NCBI RefSeq assembly: GCF_026213295.1
Contig: NC_079425.1
Span: 15,101,188 to 15,165,187 of the forward strand
DNA length: 64,000 bases
Origin: Gadus chalcogrammus
Lineage: Eukaryota; Chordata; Actinopteri; Gadiformes; Gadidae
Direction: 5' to 3'
In this document: positions 1 to 17,714 of the stretch, piece by piece
Layout: every line of letters begins with the position of its first letter
Numbering within the stretch: position 1 is the stretch's first letter
Program-made: the position numbers and the translations under genes
Notes under the pieces: generated by a model
What the model was told of the DNA's origin: nothing
The model's database searches: none
The model's input: the letters and a program-made list of their open reading frames with translations, nothing else

Positions 1-256
1 TAACTATCAGTTACTTTCCACTCTAACTAATCACAACATGGGAATGTTTTCCTACAAGGGAATTGAAATTGAAAATGTAATAGACAACAGGCTCTTCTCA
101 GGATTCGGTGTGTTTGTGGTTGGACTTGGAAGACACAGGAGACGAGAGCACATAGTTTTATACCACTTCACCTAAACCAGATGTCTGGATACACAACAAA
201 ACCATGACACAGCAGAAGGAATTCTCCAAATAACTATTATAATTCACCAATGCAGG

Positions 257-372
<116 letters not shown>

Positions 373-2349
373 CAGCATACAGAGTTATATGTTAAGCTGT
401 ACGATAATGTAAATAATTCAGGTTGGGAAAGACATTTCCTGGAGAGTGTTCACACAACATTTCCACATGAATCGAAATGGAATCGAATGGAATCGTCACT
501 CACCATCAGATATCATATTATATAAAAGCCCTGTATCAGCAATGCTGATCTTATGCTTTCGCTTTGTCTTGAGACCACACATGAATGGTCTAGTTTGCTC
601 TATGTAAACGCTTGTCTTTTTATTTCCGTCGTCATTCTGCCTCTACTGCCTGCACAACTTGTGTACTGTAAATATGATAGTTATATAACTAAAAGGATTT
701 ATTAATAATGATCATAATCGCTCCCCTCCTTCTACCTTCATAGGCAGACATGGGCTTACTTTTGTCGGTCAGGTATGACGACTTGTTCCAATATTGACAT
801 TTATGATTTAATGTGAGTCATCTGACATTGACATGAACAAAAGCGTTTTAATGTCAAACATCAGAACGGATATCTCCATGCATGGGTTTTAACTCACGAG
901 AAACGCTTACATTTCCATATGGAAAATTGACCCTCCTGCATTTACAGTGCTCATTGGATTCTCTTATCGGCCCATTCGTTGGTTTTGGCTTTAGTGTTGT
1001 TTGGTTGAGTTTATGAGCATATTACTGTATAATCATGCTTCCATGGTGGGTATGATGTATGCAAGTTAATCATGATCATTTCACACTTGGAACCTTAGCT
1101 ATTTTCTAGACATTAAAAACGATTGGAATTGTTACATTAGTTCCATGTGTCAGTCTCGGCTTGTCCGATTTAATATGCTTTTTACTTTCTTGTTACTTTC
1201 TTGTGTAGTAGACAGTAGTAGTAGAAGAATCATACATACAGCATTTCTACCCTGGTAGTTATTCAATATTGCTTATGAAGTCCAGGACTTCAGTTGATAT
1301 CATTCATTTATCAGCAATTGATCCAGGTAGGCCTACTCTCTGCGGTTCAGAATGGCTAAGTGGACTCTTTGTGTTCCCACAACCAGAAGACAGTAACCTG
1401 AGCAGGGTGTGTTTTTGCCCCAACCCCCCGGTCCAGTCTTTGTATCTGTTTTGGGCCGTCTAACCCAGACCACCCGTTGTCTGTCACCAATCCAACGGGT
1501 GCTGGACCATGTCAGCTAAGCTAGCTGTTCATCAGCAGACATGGTCAAGTTATACTCTTCTCAGCACTAACATTATTCAGGTTATGTTCGCTGCCTGCGA
1601 GTGTACAATAATGAAGATGCCAGATGCTACCAAAACGTTGACGAGTCCTTTAATAGAGACAGACTTTGTGTTCTGTTCTGTTCTGTTCTTCTTCTCTGGT
1701 TAGGTTTGTTCTTTACTTTCTTGATTTGTTCGTGTCTGGTCCAATCAATCTGGGCCAGTTTTGGTCTAGGCAAATCTAGTCTATTTTGCTTTGGCAAACA
1801 TTAAATCCGTAGAGAAATACTGACTGGAAATGTATCCACAAATATCCAGGAAATATATGTATTATTGTTTTAGTCTTTTTGCTTTGAACTTGTATCGCAA
1901 TTGTCATTGTGACAACTTTGATCATCAACGACTATGAGGCTTTGTACGAGAGTTGTTCTGAAGCGTGCAGTCTCTCAGTTCTACTGTGACCAATAGAGAG
2001 CTTATGAGTTCCAGCCCCACTGTCTTTGAACGCCTTTCTGCATCCAGCCTTTGTATCTTTCCAGGTCTGTCGGGGGTATTCACCTGGTGCTCCTCAGGTA
2101 TAAGCTGCCCTCGAGCAAGGCACTGGCCAATACCTAGAGTTGGTTCTGGGTTCACTGCACTGGGAAGATCTAGACTACCAAGGGCAGGATAGAAACACAG
2201 TATGACCACTTTCCTTTGTATTCGTCCTGCGTTCATTATGAATGTACAGTACGTCAAGCATATTCTGACAAGGAATTATTTATCTAGGGCTGGTCTATGT
2301 GGACCGACCATTCTCCTGTGGTACTTTATTGTACTGCGCGGGCTACTGT

Positions 2350-2545
2350 AATGGTCAACGGGTAGTCTCGTGGTTAGGAAGTTTGTGTCTCCCAGAGGAT
2401 GGTCCTGGTTTAAACTCCAAAGTCTGCAGTCGAACATGTAGGCATCCTAGAGATGCATACCTGCTCTTTAATAACACACATCTAATTTTTGTTATTAAGT
2501 CACCTAAGGGGTATTCCATCAACCCAGAGCTGTATTTAAAAAAAT
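2350..2545 (+). mobile_element. tRNA-derived SINE-like sequence
   Basis: A tRNA-like head (GTAGTCTCGTGGTTAGGAAG, TGGTTTAAACTCC) is followed by the TGTAGGCATCCTAGAGA type of tail. Similar head and tail occur at 16448-16590. The family is not identified. Confidence 0.4.
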
Positions 2546-2547
2546 TA

Positions 2548-2551
<4 letters not shown>

Positions 2552-2613
<62 letters not shown>
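2552..2613. repeat. (TA)n microsatellite
   Basis: About 62 bp of alternating TA. It follows the AT-rich end of a SINE-like sequence. Confidence 0.97.
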
Positions 2614-2617
<4 letters not shown>

Positions 2618-2923
2618 TGCACAAAGCAATTTACTTTACAAGAAAGGAAACATTATAAACATATAGCTCATATTAGTTTACGAAAACAATGGTGGAACTA
2701 AGAACCTGATTCTGACTGACCTGGCAACCATGCACATGTTGTTAATGTAATGCTCGGTGTTGCTGAGAGGGCATCAAGCAAGGAGCATGATGTTTGATTC
2801 AGCGCAGGCGCTGGTTTGACTGATCCCAAACTGGCAACCGCAATAATGACGATACGGTACATGACGAAGCTAAATTAAGTTTGCTACCTTTGTTCGACAT
2901 CGCCTTTCTCCCGCTCTCTCCCC

Positions 2924-3431
2924 CAGGGCCGGTTCTAGCCCCTTGGTAGCCCTAGATGAGATTGAGTTTTGTGCCCCCCGTTCCCATAGCGAGCAGAGCG
3001 TTGCCCTGTTAATTGACATTACTTTACTAAACATCACTGAAGACACATATTAACTGATTTACCTTTATTTTGCTTAGCACTTTTTTCAGACACTTATTGC
3101 TCTACTATACTACGTTGCAATTAAACAATGTGTGATGCATGGACAACAAACAAAAGAAAAGCTCCAGAACATTTTCTACATTCACAACATTCAGACAGTA
3201 AAGTAAAAGTAGAAATGTGGCAAGTGTGTAAGCTTTACTTTGACTGTTTCAGTGAGTATACTTAATAAGTAGTAAAATAATTGTGGCAAACCATGTTCAA
3301 AGAGGTACGGATAAAAAACGTAAGGGTTATGAATGCATACAGTTGCTTGTTCTTGGCAAAACTACTCAACCACAAAGCAGGGCCCCAAAATGATCCTCCT
3401 TAGGGCCCCCAGGTGTACAGGGCCGGCCCTG
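2924..3431. mobile_element. Small DNA-transposon-like element with CAGGGCCGG terminal inverted repeats
   Basis: The left end reads CAGGGCCGGTTCT and the right end reads its near reverse complement, CGGCCCTG, about 508 bp apart. There is no coding capacity. No convincing target-site duplication was seen, so class (hAT-like) and boundaries are tentative. Confidence 0.45.
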
Positions 3432-3875
3432 CATCAACCAAGCTAAAGTTAAAGCCGGGCTTATTTTGCTTAGCCTCGCTACTTTCAGTTAGAGTTCCGT
3501 TCCATTAACGTGACATGAGGGAATATCCGCTAGGTAACCATGGCAATTTATCCAAGCAAACTAACCTGGTCGGTAGCAGGCTAACTGTCAGGCTCATGGA
3601 CCTATCAAAGAAGGTCAAGCTTACTTGATCGGTACTTCGTCCATAGTCTGAAACAGGTGTAGGCCTACCATCAGAAGGTTCCGCCAATCTAGGCCTTATG
3701 ATTTTGTCATAAATTTACATAGGCCTATATGAAGAAAAAACAGCCTATATTTTCACTAGGGGTCTAAGATTAATTGATGCAAATAAAAAAATAAAATGAA
3801 TTGCTATCTATTGTTACCGTGGATATTTTCTCAACACATTTTTATAGAGATATGTATTGTAGCACAATAGGGAAC

Positions 3876-3950
3876 CAGCAGTTGGGTGAGTGGTATAGCG
3901 CTGGTGCTGTGATGCGGGCGGCCTGAGTTCGAGTCCTGAGTATGTCATAG
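3876..3950 (+). mobile_element. tRNA-like SINE head
   Basis: An A-box-like TGGGTGAGTGG and a B-box-like GAGTTCGAGTCC are about 45 bp apart, but no paired acceptor stem is seen. It is read as a SINE relic and not a tRNA gene. Confidence 0.4.
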
Positions 3951-4932
3951 AATTCTTGGCGTTGGCTTATTTTTGTAATTCCCTTTATGTCAGAGAAAGT
4001 AGGCCTAACAATTTACTTTCTATATAATAAATGTGTCTTACAATTTCCCTAGAACCCAAATATAACTTACATAAACCCATGGTAAACTTTATGTGAATAT
4101 TAATGTTACTGATGGTGAAGTCTTTGTCATAATGACAAAGACACTGCTGTATGGGAAATTGTCATCCGATACCACTTCTGTTGAGATAAATACTATGGTT
4201 AGTCAATTTAGAATATTTTTTTCTGGCTGCATATTTACTAGGCCTATCTCTTCAAGGAAATGGAAAACAAATGGCATGAAAAGTCCTTTGATTTCTCCAG
4301 TAATCCTAAAATACGACATGTTCCCTCAAGACTATCCCTGATTACAAAACCATGGTCAATCTTCAATAACAATTTTTTACGCTTAATACTACTTATGCAT
4401 TCAACAGATAAGTGATTTTTTTGCCAGGCGGCCTCCCTGTTTCTTTAATGGTTACAGACAGTGTTCCTTTTTGAGTTATTATATGCTTGTACTCCTCATA
4501 GACCTCCACAAGCAGCTTCTGTTCACCGCTGGAAAAGATCCCGCTCGTTCCTTATCGGACATTTGATCCATGATTAGACATTCACGGTTCTGGGCTGGCT
4601 ACATATCTTGTGAGTGCGCGTAATCCAAGCTAACGTTAGCCTGGTTTGAACTAACCTGAGCAAGGTACGGCTGAATTGGGTTGATGGAATGGCTTTATCC
4701 TCAAGTGGAAGTTGGTGTAAGTTCTAACATGGCTTAATCAACTAAGCGCCGCCTTCGTTAGCTACTTTGATGAAACACCCCCCATGTCACTGAGTCACTT
4801 TGGCATGAAACCGTCTGCTAACGGGCTACATTTTCAACACTGCAGTAATTATTATGTCAGACTGTGTGTCTGTGTCAGTAACACAACAGATGGTCGACCA
4901 AAGACCTCAACTGGCGTCCTGTGAAACTAATC

Positions 4933-5048
<116 letters not shown>

Positions 5049-5572
5049 ACAGGCGTCTGAGTTTTTGTATGAGATTGATAAGGGGCTTTATCAAGGGAAT
5101 AGTCCTTCCTAAAGCAAGATTAGTATTAGTAAGATTAGTAAGAATGAATTACTGGGGGACTACTGCTGGTTAGTATTACCAGCAGTAGTATAATGTAATA
5201 CGATACATAGAGGTTGATAAATAATTATCTACATTATTTCACGTCTCACACACTATGACGTTTCACTACATTTCAATTTTTGCAGCAAAAGGATCTAAGC
5301 AGCACTTCAACACAACACGATTGGTACATATCAGGAAGAAAAAATATGTTTTTCAGCTTTTACAGGTTCCCCCTACCCATATATCTATGTTTGAAAGCTT
5401 TCGACTATTTATGCACAGTTTAAACAAGGTTGTTGATTTGATGTTTGTCAGGGCTGAAGTCAAACAGTGCAGCCATGAAGAGAAACTTAATTATCTCTGG
5501 GTCTTTCCTTTAAAATGTATTTAACACCAACTTCAGTACAAAGTCACCGGACTTGGGCTAAACTGGTCTGTC

Positions 5573-5681
<109 letters not shown>

Positions 5682-6559
5682 AGAATGGCGGTAATGTGTG
5701 TGTGTCTTTTTGGAGAGCAGAATTCCTCTCATACTGTGGTCAAGAGCTGGAGAAAGAGGGAGATTGGGAGAGCTAGAGGGAGAGAGAGAGCGAGATGGAT
5801 GCAGAGCTCCAACTACAACTTATTATCTTTCAATCTTCTCTTCTCTCACTATTTTTAATTATCTCAGGTTTATTCATAATGTAATCATCTACCAGAATCA
5901 TCTCATTAGTCTATCCATTATCTCCTAATTAACAGTTAAGCACGTTATCTTAATTTAATTCAGATCCTCAGAATGATCTTTCTTTCCCGTTCTTATTCAT
6001 TGTCTGATAGCCTTGCCATATCCTTATGCCGTTCATAGTTGTCGTCATTATCATACTGATTTTATCAACGCAGCCTTCTAATCACCTGAGAATTCACAAT
6101 TCCCTCATTAGCTCATTAATATCCCGTATCTTCACTGCTGCAAGGATATTCATAGTTCTATCAGAACTGTATACAGAACTTGGCTGGACAAATTTTCCCA
6201 AAGCCAGTTTAGCCGTTCCCTAGTGGCCTCTTCATGCGGTCATTGTCTGTAACTTCGATGTTGTTTCAGTGCTGCCTTGTTGGCATGTGGCCCCTGGAAA
6301 GGTGGGCGCATCTTAACCTTAGGAATACTGTAGGTCGAGCCCCCCAAGGTCCTGTTAAGGGTTGAGGCCCCCAGGCCCTGTTGCAGGGGTCCGAAAGATT
6401 TGGGGTGGCTGTGGTCTGGAAAAAGTGTTTGGCAAATTTTGCCGCAACTTCAAGAGCAATCCTGGGTGCTCCACTACTATTTACCTAGTTTTAAGTACCG
6501 GTAGTTTTAATCTATTCTCACAGTCAGCCTATCCATATGTAAAGTCTGAGACACAGTGT

Positions 6560-6930
6560 TGATTAATTGTGTAAAGACCACCATGTTATCAAGAAGAGGT
6601 CTTTATTGACCAATCCAGGGCTTACAGGATTTCTCGAAAGTCTGCTGTCCTTGCTCCCCAATGGTGGAAGAGGCGCCCCACAGTACAGGACAGCTGAAAC
6701 CCTACCCGTCGTACGCCACAGGCTGAAAACTCATCTGTTCACATTGCTCTGAATGTGACCCAGTTTTTCTTTATTGCACCGTTTGAGGCATTTTGCTTTT
6801 GGTGATTTGTATGTACTCGAATGAATCTTCCACTATGGGGATTATATCTTTATCGTTGAATAGTACACTAAATGTTAGTCCCTTTGGACCAAAGCACCAG
6901 CTTAATAAATGTTATGTCATTTTTTAATAG
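6560..6930 (+). mobile_element. 3' end of a LINE (decayed ORF2 C-terminus plus tail)
   Basis: The + strand reads LPNGGRGAPQYRTAETLPVV then RHRLKTHLFTLL and a stop, the usual C-terminus of fish L2/CR1-type LINE ORF2. The tail TTTGGACCAAAGCACCAGC-AATAAATG resembles the common TTTGGATAAAAGCGTCTGC tail. No upstream ORF2 is present. Confidence 0.5.
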
Positions 6931-6976
6931 TCTAGTATAAATACCTAGATTACAATACAAGTTGTATGGTGACTAT

Positions 6977-7650
6977 GTATCAGACCTTCAGGACGAGTCA
7001 CATGATGACCTAGTGCTCTGTATCAGACCTTCAGGACGAGTCACATGATGACCTAGTGCTCTGTATCAGACCTTCAGGACGAGTCACATGATGACCTAGT
7101 GCTCTGTATCAGACCTTCAGGACGAGTCACATGATGACCTAGTGCTCTGTATCAGACGTTCAGGACGAGTCACATGATGACCTAGTGCTCTGTATCGGAC
7201 ATTCAGGACGAGTCACATGATGACCTAGTGCTCTGTATCAGACCTTCAGGACGAGTCACATGATGACCTAGTGCTCTGTATCAGACGTTCAGGACGAGTC
7301 ACATGATGACCTAGTGCTCTGTATCGGACCTTCAGGACGAGTCACATGATGACCTAGTGCTCTGTATCAGACCTTCAGGACGAGTCACATGATGACCTAG
7401 TGCTCTGTATCAGACGTTCGGGACGAGTCACATGATGACCTAGTGCTCTGTATCGGACGTTCGGGACGAGTCACATGATGACCTAGTGCTCTGTATCGGA
7501 CGTTCAGGACGAGTCACATGATGACCTAGTGCTCTGTGTATCAGACCTTCAGGACGAGTCAAATGATGACCTAGTGCTCTCTATCAGACGTTCAGGACGA
7601 GTCACATGATGACCTAGTGTTCTGCGTATCAAGCTGTTCAGGACGAGTCA
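6977..7650. repeat. Minisatellite, 43-bp unit, about 15 copies
   Basis: Head-to-tail repeats with unit landmarks TATCAGACCTTCAGGACGAG and TCACATGATGACCTAGTG. Copies differ by a few substitutions (CCTT/CGTT, CAG/CGG) and the last copies decay. The array lies about 130 bp before a cmtm4 exon. Confidence 0.95.
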
Positions 7651-7781
7651 CATGGCCACATAGAGCTAATGAACGGAGGAGACTGAGATTAGGTTTACAG
7701 TAGCTGACTGTAGCTAGTTACATCAATGCTAGATGTGTCTCATTCTCTTCATAATGTGGAGTGCTCTCTTGCCCCTGCTAG

Positions 7782-14024
<6,243 letters not shown>

Positions 14025-14230
14025 GATGGACATCCCGAACACGCATGTAACCACGGCGACCGCAGGGGGGGATATAGCGAGCGACGGACCGCTGCCGGTA
14101 CCATGGAAACGATGGTTTGTGTGTAACGGTCTGAGAACTTAAGGACCTTGGTAACCTGTTCCAAGACGACTCCTCCCTGTTCCACCCTTTCACCTCCTCA
14201 CACCTCCTTATGGGGACTACACACACATAC

Positions 14231-14269
<39 letters not shown>

Positions 14270-15998
14270 ACGCACGCACACATGCACCCAAAGACTTAAT
14301 CAACACTCAAGCACAGAGTGGTGTGTGTTGAGTGAAGAAGCTGAGCTGTTAGATACTTAGTGCGGGGGTGAAGGGAACCCTACGTGTGGGGGATGTGTAC
14401 AAAGAGACCAAAGCAACGGAACAGTTTATACGACCCTTAATGATCACTTTGATTTATTGATTACCTGGCTACCACCGTGGGTGTCTTTGCCTCGTATCAT
14501 ATATTTTTTAATTGTTTTGTTTCGCTGAAGAGACAAGTTTGGTGTAAGATGAACTTCGGTCTGCGGGTAGAGCTATGCTAACAGTGTTAACAGTATAGCA
14601 ACATGGCTACATGGTGCGTTATTCTGTGTCATGCTACATACAGCCGTCCAATGACAACACAGCGCTGAAGCAGTAAGCTCCAGGGACTTTATACTGGACT
14701 GAACATTGGGCCTGCAATGCTCACTAACTACGACTGCTAGCTCCTGGCTAATGGTCAGATAGTTCTGTTATGAATGAGATAGGAGAAGAGCGATATTAAG
14801 ATATGTGTTTTGTTTTACACAAACAAAACTACACTTATGAAGTTGTTTGGTTTGTATGTTTATGTCATTGTTGTGGGTTTTCCTGACTGGGTTAAATGTA
14901 AAGGGATGATGTAAGCTACGGTAAATATTCGTAGACTAAGCTTCATAGACAGGGTCTGAAAGCAATAACAGGAATTCATTGGTTTAAGAATGAAATATAT
15001 GACATAGACAATCCTCAGACCAAAATCTACTGTGACTGCCCTAAAGTTGTATATTTGTACACAACAAAGTATATTCCTACATTAAGCTGCTCTCAATTGC
15101 AAAATCAAAATTTTAAAAACATGAAAAAAAAGAATGGGCCGGACGGATCCACAGGCAGTCCAAGGATCATTGGATGAAGTTATGGGGAATCATTGATTCA
15201 ACTTTACAGTTTAATGAGTGTTGTGAAATTCACTACAGTTGAACCGGGGGCCTTTGGAGTATAACAGAATGATTGACACAGTACAATTTAAAACATCACC
15301 TGGCTGTATGTTTCCCAGGTAATAAACACATTCTGGTTAAAAGACAGTTGAACATCAAGTCACAGAGTGCCTCCACCGTTAAGCTCAGATATTTAACTGC
15401 CTTCCCAAATAGTAAATTTATATCAGTTAATAAAGGAACTAATTAACTCACTAACTGATTAACAGGTTATCAACTAATTAGCGTTGTGTGTGTTGCAGAT
15501 TAGTGTGTGTTTATTATCCAAGTGATGGATAATCGGGTAACTATGGGAATCAAGAGTTTAAAGTACCGTACATGAATCTCCTTTGAAACAGAATTATCTG
15601 TCAGTATATTTTCAGGCATCAACTATCTAGAGTCACAAGATACACTTCACATTGTAAAGGTTTCCTAAGTGACCTACTTAAATCCACTAAACACAACTTG
15701 TTTCATTCAGTTAGTCTTTGCTAGAATAATGGAAGGAATGTAGACCTTCTTGTGTGTCTGATGTATCCACAGAGAAATGTCAACAATCGTATCATTCAAT
15801 GCCAGATATTTTTGAAGTTCTTTGAGGCTTATGTGTCTTTATGCTGTTAGGTCAAGGGTGTAAATGCTACATGGATAATCTAGCGCTCTCTGCTTGTCGT
15901 TTGTGGTAATGCAGCTACACTGAGCAATATCGACCTACGTGAAGGCTTAGGTAAATGAATTGGTTTGTTCTTAATAAAGGGTTTGATACAAATTTAAA
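14025..15998 (+). other. cmtm4: Probable 3' UTR of cmtm4 with poly(A) signal at 15973-15978
   Basis: After the TGA at 14022-14024 comes about 1.95 kb of AT-rich non-coding sequence, including a short CA tract at 14221-14282. The first well-placed AATAAA on the + strand lies at 15973-15978. The UTR extent is inferred from that hexamer. Confidence 0.5.
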
Positions 15999-15999
15999 A

Positions 16000-17500
16000 A
16001 CGACGTGTTTATTTAAATATATTATCTTCAGTTGATTAAATATATATATATATCGTCTTGACATTGACCTATTATTTGTTTTTTATTATTAATTTTATAT
16101 CTTAAATTCCAATATTTTATCCTTGATCCTTCTCATTCCAATTCTATAAATGGTTGTTTTAGTTAGGTGTGGAAACAATATTCCTTTACATATTGTACTA
16201 TACCAGCTCTGCCTATAAAATACAATGTGTGGAACTCAATTAACTGATCATTATGATGTATTTATGAAAGCATTTTGTTTTGAGAGAGGCCATTTCTAAT
16301 TGAATCTGAATGTCCTCCAATTAACACAATAAAAAAGTAAAGAGGAAAGCGGTAGAAATGTATTTTTTCCTCAAACGAAGGATTATTCTGTGAGGTGAAT
16401 GCAGTTGGAACCTCATGCAAAATTTATTTTGGTATTTTCTGACCATTATTTGGGTAGTGGTTAGGGGTATTGGGTTTGAATCCCAGAATGTCCAAATGTA
16501 GGCGTCCTTGAGAAATATACCCGTATGCCTGCTGATAAACGTGTAACAAAAATTAATAAACGGTAACTTTACCGTCCATACCTGCTCATTGACATGTATC
16601 TAAAAAAAATGTTTTTTTACTTTACCGTCCCTACCTGCTCATTAAAAAAAACACAAAACCAGAGAGGTAGAACAAACTATTTCATTGAAACCGTTCAGTG
16701 GTGCTCTATAGAGCTACGACACACACACACACGACCGTTCAATCCACTGAAGACAGAATACACAGTACAAAACACATCTGAAATACACACACAGGGCAGG
16801 GACAGGGACATTCAAGTGACATATCCAGTAACTAACATACTTATAGGCCGAAGTGACACATGACACATAAAGCAGATGCATGTAAATTACAATTTCATAC
16901 ACGTGTCTTTGACACACAACACATAATGCAGCAAGTGGTTTCAACACACAGTGGACTGCAGTCCTTCCTCTTATTAAAACACTTCTAGAAACAGATCAGA
17001 TAGAAATAGCCTGCTTATCTGTTTAACTCGAAACTTGGATTTCTATTCATTCGCTTGTTCATCTTTCGCTGATGAACACAGAAGTTGTAACCAGACAGCC
17101 TGCTGTCCTCCTGTTTACAGTAAACAAACTGGATGTGACGTTGGATGTGGAATGTATCCTGGTTAGTGTTGGAAAATTGGCTTGCTACACAGATGCTGTT
17201 GTGTAGGATAATACACACATAAACGTACGCACAGCTGGTCTAAGATGTCCCTTTTGTATGAACAAGCACAAACGCATGCAGATAGTGGACAACCGATACA
17301 TAGTACGTAAGAAGTAATACTAAATCAGTATTCTAATGTACCAACCAATTTTGTTTCTTGTAACTGTTTCAGAACTGCAAGATGTTTTCACAGCTTTAGA
17401 CTTCCGCCCAAGACCCAACAGTGCCAACCAGGATTGGTTTGCTCTTTGCATTTGTGTTTATGAAAATGGTTATCAATTGGTTTAAATATCGCAACAATAA
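16000..17500. other. Intergenic DNA between the convergent 3' ends of cmtm4 and cmtm3
   Basis: AT-rich sequence without a conserved reading frame. A tRNA-SINE-like stretch lies at about 16448-16590. Nothing else was recognised. Confidence 0.5.
16448..16590 (+). mobile_element. tRNA-derived SINE-like sequence
   Basis: GGTAGTGGTTAGGGGTATTG and the B-box-like GGGTTTGAATCCC are followed by GGCGTCCTTGAGAAATA, a common fish SINE order. Confidence 0.4.
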
Positions 17501-17714
17501 TCGGTTGCTTTTATTTTCTTATATTTGGTATTCAAAAATATGTATATTTCTAGTGAAGACTTTTTTTTTATCTGATAACTGCTCTTGTGTGCCACCTGCT
17601 GTAATAATTATATCACAGTGGAATACTTCAGAGGTGCATCACTCTCTCTCTCTTGCTGTCTCTCTCTCTCTCTCTCTTTCTCTCTGCCGGTGGGTGATCG
17701 AGAAGACCACCTGC

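Noticed and set aside
1269..1804. Short open frames as a missing first exon of cmtm4
   Set aside because: None shows the KVAQ-type helix start or acidic N-terminus of CMTM4, and none ends at a suitable donor.
3876..3950. tRNA gene
   Set aside because: A and B boxes are recognisable, but no acceptor stem or cloverleaf could be formed; it is a SINE head.
6977..7650. Regularly spaced repeats as a CRISPR array
   Set aside because: The units are contiguous tandem copies without unique spacers, in a vertebrate intron.
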